Below are positions 37,751 to 50,281 of a DNA stretch of 64,000 bases, in pieces. Under the pieces are notes generated by a model that worked only from the letters and a program-made list of their open reading frames with translations, did not search any database and had not been told where the DNA came from. How positions within the stretch are numbered: the first letter of the stretch is position 1; every line of letters begins with the position of its first letter. Position numbers and translations under genes: made by a program. The stretch is taken from NCBI RefSeq assembly GCF_900143085.1, contig NZ_FRCZ01000004.1, positions 1-64,000 on the forward strand, written 5' to 3'. This DNA is from Gracilibacillus kekensis (GTDB taxonomy: Bacteria; Bacillota; Bacilli; Bacillales; Amphibacillaceae).

Positions 37751-38680
37751 ATGAAGCATTTTGTATCGATGAAAGAAAAATCTGAAACAGAAATTCTCCA
37801 ATTAGTCAAAAGAGCGAACGTTATTAGTCAGAAGGGTGTTAAACCACTGACCGGACAATTTTTTGCAGCAAATCTCTTTTTTGAACCAAGTACACGGACA
37901 AAAATGAGTTTTGTGGTGGCACAACGAAGGTTGGGAATGGAAGTATTAGATTTTATGTCGGATATTTCAAGTGTGACTAAGGGTGAGAGTATTTATGATA
38001 CCGCGCGAACGTTCGAATCCATTGGTGCAAACCTAATTGTGCTCCGACACCAACAGGAAAATATCGCCAATCAATTAGCTGAATCTTTATCCATCCCTGT
38101 TATCAATGCTGGCGATGGTACTGGCGAGCACCCGACCCAAAGCTTATTAGACTTAGTTACGATCTATCAGGAATTCCGCCAATTTAATGGATTAAAAGTA
38201 GTCATTGCAGGGGATATAAAGCATAGTCGAGTTGCCAGATCCAATGCGATTGCTCTTTCTACATTAGGGTGTCAGGTTTATTTAACCGGAATGAATGACT
38301 GGCAAGATAACACATTACCTTTTCCGTATATCTCGATGGATGATGCAGTTGAAATTGCTGACGTACTTATGTTGTTGCGAATTCAACACGAACGACATCA
38401 TGTGCACCAGACATTCACTGAAGCAGAGTATTTAGAGAATTATGGGTTAACGATTGATCGAGAAGCTAGGATGCAAGCACATGCGGTTATCCTACACCCT
38501 GCTCCAGTAAATCGTGGAGTTGAAATAGACACTAGATTAGTCGAATGTGAACGATCTCGTATTTTTAAACAAATGAAAAATGGTGTGGCAGCAAGAATGG
38601 CAGTTATCGAATCACTACTGAATCAAGGGGGCAATTATAGTGAAGAAAATTTTAACAAACGTCAAGCGAATATTGGATAA
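37751..38680 (+). CDS. pyrB: Aspartate carbamoyltransferase catalytic chain
   Basis: A 309-residue enzyme that makes carbamoyl-aspartate. The carbamoyl phosphate site STRTKMSF lies at 47-54; HPTQSLLDL near 128 and [10 protein letters not shown] near 250 are also conserved. No PyrR attenuator precedes it: only 30 bp separate it from pyrP, containing GGGAGG. The last 13 codons overlap pyrC by 41 bp in another frame, making its C-terminus slightly longer than that of B. subtilis. Confidence 0.97.
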   Translation: MKHFVSMKEKSETEILQLVKRANVISQKGVKPLTGQFFAANLFFEPSTRTKMSFVVAQRRLGMEVLDFMSDISSVTKGESIYDTARTFESIGANLIVLRHQQENIANQLAESLSIPVINAGDGTGEHPTQSLLDLVTIYQEFRQFNGLKVVIAGDIKHSRVARSNAIALSTLGCQVYLTGMNDWQDNTLPFPYISMDDAVEIADVLMLLRIQHERHHVHQTFTEAEYLENYGLTIDREARMQAHAVILHPAPVNRGVEIDTRLVECERSRIFKQMKNGVAARMAVIESLLNQGGNYSEENFNKRQANIG

Positions 38681-39920
38681 TGGAGAAACGCTCCTGTGTG
38701 AAATATTAATTGAAGATGAAAAAATAGCGGCTATTGGAAACAAGTTACATGAACCAGATGCAGAAATTATCGATGGCAAAGGGCATATTGTGTCTCCAGG
38801 TTTTGTCGATGTCCATGTGCATTTGCGTGAACCAGGTGGTGAAGTAAAAGAAACAATCGCTACCGGTACCAAAGCAGCTGCCAGAGGAGGATATACAACG
38901 GTTTGTGCGATGCCAAATACGCAGCCCACTCCAGATTCAGTGGAAGTTTTACAATCAATTCAACAAAAAATAGAAGAAACGGCATCGATTCGTGTATTAC
39001 CATATGGTTCGATCACGGAACGGTTAATTGGCGACAAATTAACAGATATGAAGGGCTTAAAAGAAGCAGGAGCTTTTGCTTTTACCGATGATGGTGTTGG
39101 TATCCAGTCAGCGGACATGATGTTACAAGCGATGAAACGCGCTGCAGCGATAGATATGCCGGTAGTTGCACATTGTGAGGACAATACGCTAATTCATGGT
39201 GGTGTTATGCATGAGGGTGAAGTAAGTCAGCAATTAGAATTACCGGGAATCCCTTCTGTATGTGAATCTGTCCAAATTGCTAGAGATGTGTTATTAGCAG
39301 AAGCAGCAGGATGTCATTATCACGTATGTCATGTGAGTACTAAAGAATCTGTACGTGTCATTCGTGACGCTAAAAAAGCAGGAATCCATGTTACGGCTGA
39401 AGTAACCCCTCACCACCTTTTAATTAATGAAAATGTCATTCATGTGAATGATGCCAATTATAAAATGAATCCGCCATTACGTGCAACAGAAGATCAACAA
39501 GCCTTAATCGATGGTCTGCTCGATGGTACGATAGATTTCATCGCAACCGATCATGCACCACATACACATGAAGAAAAAGCACACGGAATGGAAGAAGCCC
39601 CTTTTGGAATCGTTGGCTTTGAGACAGCTTTTTCACTATTACATACCCATTTTGTAAAAAAGGGTATTTTCACCCTTAAACAATTAATTGACTGGTTAAC
39701 AGTCAAACCTGCTTCGACATTTGAATTACCTTTCGGAGCTATTGAAATTGGACAAAGTGCTGATTTAACACTATTAGATATCGAAATTACTTATTCGATC
39801 GATAAAGATAGCTTTTTGTCAAAAGGAAAAAATACACCATTTCATCAATGGGAAGTAACTGGTAAGCCAGTCGCTACCATTTATAAAGGTGAAACAGTAT
39901 ATCAGGAGGTTACACAATGA
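38640..39920 (+). CDS. pyrC: Dihydroorotase
   Basis: A 426-residue zinc amidohydrolase that cyclises carbamoyl-aspartate to dihydroorotate. The metal-binding HVH (59-61) lies in [10 protein letters not shown], and CHVSTKESV and [12 protein letters not shown] carry the other ligands. GTG 38640, within the end of pyrB, is the start, with AAGGGGGC upstream. The stop overlaps carA by 4 bp. Confidence 0.97.
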   Translation: MKKILTNVKRILDNGETLLCEILIEDEKIAAIGNKLHEPDAEIIDGKGHIVSPGFVDVHVHLREPGGEVKETIATGTKAAARGGYTTVCAMPNTQPTPDSVEVLQSIQQKIEETASIRVLPYGSITERLIGDKLTDMKGLKEAGAFAFTDDGVGIQSADMMLQAMKRAAAIDMPVVAHCEDNTLIHGGVMHEGEVSQQLELPGIPSVCESVQIARDVLLAEAAGCHYHVCHVSTKESVRVIRDAKKAGIHVTAEVTPHHLLINENVIHVNDANYKMNPPLRATEDQQALIDGLLDGTIDFIATDHAPHTHEEKAHGMEEAPFGIVGFETAFSLLHTHFVKKGIFTLKQLIDWLTVKPASTFELPFGAIEIGQSADLTLLDIEITYSIDKDSFLSKGKNTPFHQWEVTGKPVATIYKGETVYQEVTQ

Positions 39921-41008
39921 AACGACAACTAATACTGGAAGATGGTACAACGTTTACCGGTGTGGCATTTGGATCGTCAGAAGAACGAATTGGAGAAGTC
40001 GTATTTAACACTGGTATGACAGGTTACCAGGAAACATTATCAGACCCTTCTTATTGTGGACAAATTGTTACTATGACCTATCCCTTAATTGGCAATTATG
40101 GTATTAATCGTGATGATTTTGAAACGATTAATCCATCGATTTTTGGTTTTGTTGTAAAAGAATTTTGTGAGACTCCTTCGAATTTCAGAAGTGATGAAAG
40201 TCTGAATACTTACCTTAAGGCTAATCATATACCTGGAATCGCTGGAATTGATACGAGAAAACTTACGAAAATCCTACGTAAACACGGTACAATGCGTGGT
40301 ATTTTAACAAAAGCAGAATATGAAGATAAACAAGCAGTAGAAAAAGTAAGACAAGCTGAACCTTTAACAAATCAAGTAGAACAAGTATCCACGGTTAAAC
40401 CATATGTATCTCCAGGAAGAGGATATCGGATTGTATTAGTCGATTTCGGAATGAAGCATGGTATTTTAAGAGAATTAACACTACGAAACTGTCATGTAAC
40501 GGTGGTACCACATAATTATAATGCAGAAAACATTTTGCGTTTAAAACCAGACGGTATTATGCTAACCAACGGTCCAGGTAATCCGAAGAATGTGCCAGAG
40601 GCGATTGAAATGATTAAACAAGTGATACCAACTGTTCCAACCTTTGGAATTTGTTTAGGTCATCAATTACTTGCCTTAGCATGTGGGGCGGATACGGCAA
40701 AATTAAAGTTTGGCCATCGCGGTTCTAACCATCCAGTCTATGATTATGAAACAAAACGCACGTATTTAACATCGCAAAATCACGGTTATGCTGTTACCGA
40801 AGCATCGATTCACCATACGGATCTTGAATTAACACAAATCGCCTTAAATGACAAAACGGTGGAAGGTGTCAAACATAGTGTATATCCTGCCTTTTCCGTA
40901 CAGTATCATCCAGAAAGTTCCCCTGGGCCAGATGATACAAACTATTTATTTGATCGTTTTATTGAAAATATAGCTAACTACCAAGCAGCACAGAAGGAGG
41001 AAGCCTAA
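39917..41008 (+). CDS. carA: Carbamoyl-phosphate synthase small subunit
   Basis: A 363-residue glutamine amidotransferase subunit (pyrAA in B. subtilis) that supplies ammonia to CarB. The class I triad cysteine is C246 in [10 protein letters not shown], and the His-Glu pair lies in [12 protein letters not shown] near 335. It is in the pyr operon and is therefore the pyrimidine-dedicated copy. Overlaps carB by one base. Confidence 0.98.
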   Translation: MKRQLILEDGTTFTGVAFGSSEERIGEVVFNTGMTGYQETLSDPSYCGQIVTMTYPLIGNYGINRDDFETINPSIFGFVVKEFCETPSNFRSDESLNTYLKANHIPGIAGIDTRKLTKILRKHGTMRGILTKAEYEDKQAVEKVRQAEPLTNQVEQVSTVKPYVSPGRGYRIVLVDFGMKHGILRELTLRNCHVTVVPHNYNAENILRLKPDGIMLTNGPGNPKNVPEAIEMIKQVIPTVPTFGICLGHQLLALACGADTAKLKFGHRGSNHPVYDYETKRTYLTSQNHGYAVTEASIHHTDLELTQIALNDKTVEGVKHSVYPAFSVQYHPESSPGPDDTNYLFDRFIENIANYQAAQKEEA

Positions 41009-44000
41009 TGCCAAAAAGAACTGATATTCAGAAGATTTTAGTTATTGGATCTGGACCAATAGTAATAGGACAAGCAGCAGAATTTGATTACTCAGGTACA
41101 CAAGCCTGTCAATCGTTAAAGGAAGAAGGGTATACTGTTGTATTGGCTAACTCCAACCCAGCGACAATCATGACAGACCATACGATTGCAGATACGGTGT
41201 ATATGGAGCCACTAACTGTGGAATTTTTGTCTAAAATCATTCGTAAAGAGAGACCAGATGCAGTGTTACCAACACTTGGTGGTCAAACAGGTTTGAATTT
41301 AGCAGTGGCATTAGATGAATCAGGTATTTTAGAAGAATTTAATGCTGAATTACTAGGATCCAAATTAGATGCGATTCAGAATGCAGAGGATCGTGAAAAA
41401 TTCAGAAAGCTAATGAATGAAATTAACGAACCTGTACCAGAGAGTCAAATTGTGACGACAGTAGGCGAGGCATTAGATTTTGCAGGTGAAATTGGCTATC
41501 CGTTAATTGTCCGTCCGGCTTATACATTGGGTGGAACTGGTGGGGGGATGTGTTATAACGAGGATGACCTAAAAGAGATTACCAGAAATGGTTTATCGTT
41601 ATCACCAGTCAACCAATGTCTTATCGAAAAGAATATTGCTGGCTTCAAAGAAATTGAATATGAAGTAATGAGAGATAAAAATGACCAAGCGATTGTTGTT
41701 TGTAATATGGAAAATATTGATCCAGTTGGTATTCATACAGGTGACTCGATTGTTGTTGCACCATCTCAAACTCTTAGTGATCGTGAATACCAAATGTTAC
41801 GCTCCTCTTCATTAAAAATTATTCGTGCCTTAGAAATTGAAGGTGGCTGTAATGTCCAGTTAGCTCTCGATCCGGATAGCTTCCAGTATTATATTATTGA
41901 AGTAAATCCACGAGTAAGTCGTTCATCGGCACTCGCATCAAAAGCAACTGGTTATCCAATTGCTAAGATTGCCGCAAAAATTGCAATCGGTATGACATTG
42001 GATGAAATTATGAATCCAATTACAGGTACAACGTATGCATGCTATGAACCGGCATTAGACTATGTAGTATCGAAATTCCCACGCTTTCCTTTTGATAAAT
42101 TTGTATTAGGCAATCGTCAATTAGGAACACAGATGAAAGCAACTGGAGAAGTGATGGCAATCGGTCGTAATTTCGAGGAAGCAATGTTAAAAGGGATTCG
42201 CTCACTAGATATAAGTGGTGAAGATTTTTACTTGCCAAAACTAATTGACCTGTCGATGGAAACGTTGAAAGAACGTCTTGTCAAAGCAGACGATGAACGC
42301 ATTTATGTACTTGCTGAAGTCTTGCGAAAAGGCATGAGTATTGAGGAAATATTCGAATTAACAAAAATTGATCGTTTTTTCTTAGAGAAATTGAAGAACG
42401 TTATTGATCTTGAATCAAAATTGGCTGACCATCCTCAAGATCGAAAACTTCTAAAAGAAGCAAAAGAGATCGGATTATCTGATACACAAATTGCAAGAGT
42501 GTGGAATGTAGAAGTAGATGATATCTACCATACTCGTAAAGAAGCCGGGCTAATGCCAGTTTATAAGATGGTAGATACGTGTGCAGCAGAATTTGAATCA
42601 GAAACACCTTATTTCTACAGTTCCTATGAAGAAGAAAATGAATCGGTTGTTTCAGATCGCAAGAAAGTAGTAGTGATTGGTTCTGGTCCAATTCGAATCG
42701 GGCAAGGTATTGAGTTTGACTATGCAACGGTTCACTCCGTATTAGCTCTAAGAGAAGCGGGATATGAAGCAATAATTATGAATAGTAATCCGGAAACCGT
42801 ATCAACAGACTTTAGTGTCTCCGATAAATTATATTTTGAGCCATTAACTCTTGAAGATGTAATGCATGTTGTAGAATTAGAACAGCCTGAAGGTGTAATT
42901 GTTCAATTTGGTGGGCAGACAGCGATTAATCTTGCGGAAGGACTGGAACGCAGAGGCGTAAAAATTTTAGGAACACCACTTGAAGCAATCGATACAGCCG
43001 AGAATCGTGACAGATTTGAACAATTATTACAAGAGCTAAATATTCCGCAACCACAAGGGAAAAGTGTACGTCAATTAGACCAGGCAAAAGAAGCGGCAGC
43101 ATCAATCGGATACCCTGTATTAGTTCGTCCATCATATGTGATTGGCGGAAGTCAAATGGAGATTGTTTATAACGAGGATGAGCTTGAAGGCTATCTAGCG
43201 AAAACCAATCATATTAAACATAAACATCCCGTTCTAATCGACAAATATTTAACTGGAATCGAAGTGGAAGTGGATGCAATAAGTGATGGGGAAACAACGA
43301 TTATTCCTGGAGTAATGGAGCATATCGAACGCGCAGGAGTTCACTCAGGTGACTCGATAGCAGTTTATCCAACACAGCGATTATCAGAAGAAATTAAACA
43401 AACCTGTGTCGATACAACGATTAAAATCGCAGAAAAGCTAGGTGTGAAAGGTTTAATTAATATTCAATTCGTTGTCCACAAAAATGAAGTGTACGTTTTA
43501 GAAGTGAACCCAAGGGCAAGTCGTACGATACCATTCTTGAGTAAAATTACCGGAGTAACGATGGCGAATTTAGCTACACGTTGTATTATCGGTGATTCTC
43601 TAGCTAATATTGGGTATCAGAGTGGTTTATTACCAGAACCAGAAACCGTTTCTGTGAAGGTACCTGTTTTCTCCTTTGAGAAATTACGCAGTGTGGATAC
43701 AATGCTTGGGCCTGAAATGAAATCTACTGGGGAAGCGATCGGTCGTGATCGAACATTAGAAAAAGCATTATATAAAGGTTTAACTGCATCAGGATTAAAA
43801 ATACCAATGGAGGGTGCTGTCTTAATCACTGTTGCTGATAAGGATAAAGAAGAAGCATGTCAGATTGCTAAACGTTTCTTTGAATTAGGATTCCATTTAT
43901 ATGCTACTGCAGGTACAGCGGAAGCAATTAAAAACTTAAACTTACCAGTCACTGAAGTAGGTAAAGTAGGTACAGAAGGTAAAAATGTTCTTTCCATTAT

Positions 44001-44204
44001 TGAACAGGGAGAAGTACAAGTAGTAGTAAATAGTCTGACATCAGGTAAGAAGCCACGGTCTGATGGATTTAGAATTCGTCGTGAGGCAGTAGAACATGGA
44101 ATCGCCTGTTTAACTAGTTTAGATACTGCTGAAGCGATCGTAAATGTAATTGACTCTACGACATTTACTGCAAAACCTGCAGTGGAAGGGAAGGCTATCG
44201 TACT

Positions 44205-44208
<4 letters not shown>
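41008..44208 (+). CDS. carB: Carbamoyl-phosphate synthase large subunit
   Basis: A 1066-residue enzyme made of two homologous ATP-grasp halves (about 1-400 and 550-935), an oligomerisation domain between them and a C-terminal MGS-like regulatory domain (about 936-1066). Each half begins with the same motif ([19 protein letters not shown] and [19 protein letters not shown]). It makes carbamoyl phosphate from bicarbonate, ammonia and two ATP. Its stop overlaps the GTG start of pyrK. Confidence 0.99.
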
Positions 44209-46566
<2,358 letters not shown>

Positions 46567-46574
<8 letters not shown>

Positions 46575-47190
46575 ATCAAAAGAAATGGCCAATGCGTTAT
46601 ACGAAATAGAAGCGATTCAAATTCGACCAGATCGCTCCTTTGTCTGGACATCAGGGATTCACTCACCAATCTATTGTGATAATCGATTAACCATGTCCTA
46701 TCCAAAAGTGAGAAAGCAAATTGTAGAACAATTCGCAAATATGATTGAACAATTAGATAAAAAACCAGACGTTATTGCCGGATGTGCGACTGCTGGAATT
46801 CCGCACGCTGCTTGGCTGGCAGATTATTTAAATTTACCAATGGTTTATGTGCGCTCGAAGCCAAAAGGACATGGAAAACAAAATCAGATAGAAGGTAAGG
46901 TCGAGAAAGGAGATAAAGTCATTGTTATTGAGGACTTAATCTCTACTGGTGGTTCATCTATCGAGAGTGCTGTCGTTTTAAAAGAAGCAGGAGCTAAGGT
47001 TTTAAATGTGTTAGCTATTTTTAGTTATGGATTAGCAAAAGCCGATCTCCAATTTAAAGATGCTGATGTACCTTTTTCAACTATTACAAACTTTGATATT
47101 TTGGCAGATGCATTAGTAGAAAATAAAGAAATAACGGAAGCAGAAAAGACGGATTTATTACAATGGAGAAATGAATTAGGAAATAGCTAA
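46567..47190 (+). CDS. pyrE: Orotate phosphoribosyltransferase
   Basis: A 207-residue enzyme that joins orotate and PRPP to give OMP. The PRPP loop VIVIEDLISTGGSSIES lies near 118-134; FVWTSGIHSPIYCDNR near 25 is conserved. Last gene of the pyr operon, overlapping pyrF by 8 bp, and followed by a terminator. Confidence 0.97.
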
Positions 47191-47230
47191 TATTTCCCGG
47201 GCAACCGCAACAAAATACGTGATTCGCTAA

Positions 47231-47257
47231 AAAAAGACAGTGCACCTGTCTTTTTTT
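47231..47257 (+). terminator. Terminator of the pyr operon
   Basis: AAAAAGACAG (47231-47240) pairs with CTGTCTTTTT (47246-47255) around a 5-nt loop, followed by more T. Confidence 0.93.
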
Positions 47258-47307
47258 GTTATAAGAAAACATATAATCCGCTGTATTAATGTATTTTCAA
47301 TGTAGCC

Positions 47308-47690
47308 ATTTTGAAATATAGTGTATATGAATCCATAGCTTCGGCTGTCCACTTCCCTTTCCGTGGCGTTTTCCCTTCAGCTAACTTTTTCGAGCACAAA
47401 CCGCTCAAAAAAGTGGATCTTCAGGGAAAACGAATGCCACAGGAGTGGAAGCGGACGGCCTACGCTATAAAGTAGTTCTACATCATTTGTGACAGTTAAC
47501 TTGTCGAGGTTTATTAACAATATGAAATGGAAGTCGCCATATCACTACTTACACCCATTGTAGCGCATTAGTTGCGCAGGCGGCCACTTCGACTCCTGGG
47601 GGATCTTCTTTACAAAGTTAGCTGAAGACACGCCCCCTGGAAAGCGAAGTGAGCAAGCCGGAGCGGGTTTTAAATCTATTATCCATTTCA
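47308..47690. repeat. Dispersed inverted-arm element, copy E (divergent, partial)
   Basis: Both arms are present (about 47340-47466 and 47572-47670), but neither terminal repeat. The left arm keeps CAGCTAACTTTTT and AGTGGATCTTCAGGGAAAAC, with the stem ACTTTTT-GAGC / GCTC-AAAAAGT again differing in sequence but paired. The right arm has lost its middle. The centre differs from other copies. The - strand ORF 47545-47763 is a shadow. Between 47690 and 47839 I see nothing further. Confidence 0.75.
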
Positions 47691-47839
47691 GTTTCTTATT
47701 ATAAGGCGAAGAATGTATAAAAATATTTACTCTGAATTCTATCATAATGGTAAAAGCCTGCAAACATTATATATAAACTAAGGTGACAAAATGAATTCTT
47801 TTTATACTTTTAATTTAGATAAAACTAAGTATAATCTCT

Positions 47840-48013
47840 TTACTGCTTTTTGTCTTTTAATTCTTCTATTTCTTTATCTAATTTGTTTATTCTTTGCAAA
47901 AGTGCTTTTGGAGGTTTCTTTATTGCACGAATAACCCAATAGGCAACTCCAATAATAATTCCTATAAAGATTATTAGAACTACTATTCCCTCCAAGTTAT
48001 ACTGTTCGACCAT
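47840..48013 (-). CDS. Small single-pass membrane protein (57 residues)
   Basis: The reverse strand encodes a protein with one hydrophobic helix (about 9-30: GIVVLIIFIGIIIGVAYWVI), a basic stretch (RAIKKPPK) and a short charged coiled coil (LLQRINKLDKEIEELKDKKQ). AAAGGAG lies 8 bp before ATG 48013, so it looks like a true gene. I do not recognise the family with certainty; DUF4083-type small proteins have this layout. It reads with the genes upstream on the - strand. Confidence 0.7.
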   Translation of the reverse strand: MVEQYNLEGIVVLIIFIGIIIGVAYWVIRAIKKPPKALLQRINKLDKEIEELKDKKQ

Positions 48014-48161
48014 AATTATAACTCCTTTTTTTGCTTTCCATTTATTAGCATTTCTATATTATCACTAATTTTAAATCTAATTCAAGAAAAAATTGTATCT
48101 TAATATCAACTATTTCATTACTCTTCTATCCAGTTGTTGTCTTTAAGAATTTCTGGAATAA

Positions 48162-48611
48162 TTAAACACCAAACTGTTTCAAATGATGATCAAGGTGCTT
48201 GTATAGCCCTTTTCCCCATTGCTCGGAGGTTAGTCTGCCGAAAAAAGGATGTGTCTGTGTTGTACATTGTTCTGGCCCATTATTTTGGAGGATAATAATT
48301 TTTTGTTTCAGATTTTCTTTTTCTGTTTCAAAATCCTTTTCATTTACAATCAAAATGGTTGGAATAGTGGACATATTATGAGCTAAGGGCTTGTCATTAT
48401 AAAAGATGGGCTTTACAAACTTTCCTATTATTATCCCTAACCAACTTCTTTTAGTAGAAGCATTCCCCGTTGCAACGTCTTGAAATAATGAGCAATGTGC
48501 CAACATTTGTGCAACATTCATCTTTCCCCATTGAGGTTGTGAATTTGTGCTTAAATTGTTGATACGGTTTAAGATTTCCACAGAATGCATTTGATTAAAA
48601 ATATTCTTCAA
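48162..48611 (-). CDS. DUF1569 protein (DinB-like fold)
   Basis: A 149-residue soluble protein with the DUF1569 ending HPFFGRLTSEQWGKGLYKHLDHHLKQFGV (about 121-149) and a conserved MNVAQMLAHCSLFQDVATG segment near 31. The histidines may bind metal as in DinB proteins, but activity is unknown. The start is a TTG at 48611, 9 bp after AAAGGAG; ATG 48590 is the alternative. Confidence 0.8.
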   Translation of the reverse strand: MKNIFNQMHSVEILNRINNLSTNSQPQWGKMNVAQMLAHCSLFQDVATGNASTKRSWLGIIIGKFVKPIFYNDKPLAHNMSTIPTILIVNEKDFETEKENLKQKIIILQNNGPEQCTTQTHPFFGRLTSEQWGKGLYKHLDHHLKQFGV

Positions 48612-48665
48612 GTGAAACTACTCCTTTTACAAAATGAATGTTATATTCATTTGCATTCATTTTCA

Positions 48666-49103
48666 CTAATTAATTTTTTCCACTAATTCTAAAATAATCC
48701 CTTCTGGTCCACGAACGTAGCCTAGCTTATAAACGTTTTCATAGTTTTGTACCTGGCCAATGAGTTCCGTTCCCTTCTTTTTCAATTTAGCAACAATGGA
48801 ATCAATATCCTCAACAGAAAATGCAATATGCCGGATACCCAATGTATTTGCAAAAGAATTTTGAATACCTTTTTCATCTGAAGGTGTATGAAATTTGCCT
48901 AGCTCTAAAGTAGACTGTCCATCTGGTAATCCTAACATTACAACCGTCTCTTTAACGTCATTAAGTCCAATGATTTGTTCAACCCAGTCACCTTCTACTT
49001 CTCCTTCCCCTAGCATTTCAAGTCCTAAATCAAGAAAAAACTCTTTAGCAGCAGAAAGATCATTTACAATTATGCCTACGTGATCGATTCTATTGAATTT
49101 CAT
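48666..49103 (-). CDS. VOC-family (glyoxalase/dioxygenase-like) protein
   Basis: A 145-residue protein with two beta-alpha-beta-beta-beta modules: RIDHVGIIVNDLSAAKEFF at 4-22 and GIRHIAFSVEDIDSIVAKL near 91, ending GPEGIILELVEKI. Putative metal ligands are H8, E67 or so, H94 and E141. Substrate is unknown. ATG 49103 follows GGAGGTAAAGATT. It may form a small unit with the DUF1569 gene downstream on the same strand. Confidence 0.88.
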   Translation of the reverse strand: MKFNRIDHVGIIVNDLSAAKEFFLDLGLEMLGEGEVEGDWVEQIIGLNDVKETVVMLGLPDGQSTLELGKFHTPSDEKGIQNSFANTLGIRHIAFSVEDIDSIVAKLKKKGTELIGQVQNYENVYKLGYVRGPEGIILELVEKIN

Positions 49104-49247
49104 AATCTTTACCTCCTGTTATTTTTAAATAATTGAATTAGATAATATTATAAATATCCTAACCGTCCCTTTTAGAAAAATGATAATATTATTTTCCACC
49201 AATATACTAACACAAGAAAATATAGTAAATTTCTTAAGAATTGCTAC

Positions 49248-50024
49248 TTATGTACGATTTAAGTAATTTTTCATCAAAAGAGGCAAAGAAATGAGAATGG
49301 GTGGGTCGTCAAGACGTGGTCCACGTAGTCTTAGTGACTGATAAGGTATAGCTGTTTCCGCTTTTACATAGATGGGAGCATCTGCTTTCGCACGTAGTGT
49401 TTGATTCGGTACAAGTATTTCATTTGCCTGCATATTCCAGAAGACTGCGGTAGCCATCAAATAATAGATTCCTGGTTTTACATCAGTAAAACAAAAATAT
49501 CCCAATGATGACAATAGTGTTCCGTATTGAGGTAGCCCTTCAGGTATTGGTTTGTTAAATAGACCAATTAAAATAACTCCTTCAAGTGCGATATCTGCAT
49601 CAATTGTTCCTTCCACTTTATTATAGGAGTGTTTCATTTTAGTTTGTTGAGACCAGTTGTTTCTTTCTTGAAGAGATGCCATGTAATTGCTGATTTGTCT
49701 TGGAGTTTTTCTGAATTGCATAGGGCTGATCCCTACTTTCTCAGTGAAGCGTGTCGTGAAGGTTCCCAAGCTTTGTTGACCAATTTCCATACTTATATCG
49801 CGTATTGTCAAATTCGTATTAACTAATAGGCTTTTTGCTTTTTGTACTTTTAATGAGGCTACATATTGATGAGGGGACAGTCCGGTATTTGCTTTGAAAA
49901 TACGCGTAAAATGAAAAGGGCTGTAGGCTGCGCGTTTAGCTAATCGGGATAGAGGAAGTGGTTCATCCAGATGATCATGAATATATGCAATCACCCCTTC
50001 CATTTCTGAGTTTCTACTGCTCAT
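49248..50024 (-). CDS. AraC family transcriptional regulator
   Basis: A 258-residue regulator. The DNA-binding domain is N-terminal (about 5-105), with two helix-turn-helix units (LSRLAKRAAYSPFHFTRIFK and IRDISMEIGQQSLGTFTTRF). The C-terminal half (about 130-255) is a putative sensor region, without membrane helices, that I cannot assign. ATG 50024 is used, since AGGAGGTG lies 7 bp upstream and the GTG at 50033 is part of it. Its targets may be the VOC and DUF1569 genes downstream. Confidence 0.85.
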   Translation of the reverse strand: MSSRNSEMEGVIAYIHDHLDEPLPLSRLAKRAAYSPFHFTRIFKANTGLSPHQYVASLKVQKAKSLLVNTNLTIRDISMEIGQQSLGTFTTRFTEKVGISPMQFRKTPRQISNYMASLQERNNWSQQTKMKHSYNKVEGTIDADIALEGVILIGLFNKPIPEGLPQYGTLLSSLGYFCFTDVKPGIYYLMATAVFWNMQANEILVPNQTLRAKADAPIYVKAETAIPYQSLRLRGPRLDDPPILISLPLLMKNYLNRT

Positions 50025-50244
50025 TCTGTTCACCTCCTAGATTATTTCCAAATTATATAATAGATAAGCGCTTACTACAATAGGCCTAACGTAATGAGGA
50101 CGAAGCAGAGCAGGTTTTTAAGCTTATTATTAAAATATAATAGATTTGAACATTTCATACTCTATTAGTATAAATAGAATTCGTTTATGCATAAAGTGAG
50201 TTAGAAAGCTGCTATCTATGTAATAGTAGCCCTATCTAGATAAA

Positions 50245-50272
50245 AGGAGTTGACCCGTGAGAGTCAACTCCT
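50245..50272 (-). terminator. Terminator of rqcH
   Basis: AGGAGTTGAC (50245-50254) pairs perfectly with GTCAACTCCT (50263-50272). On the - strand it is followed by TTTTATC. Confidence 0.88.
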
Positions 50273-50281
50273 AATTAAAAA

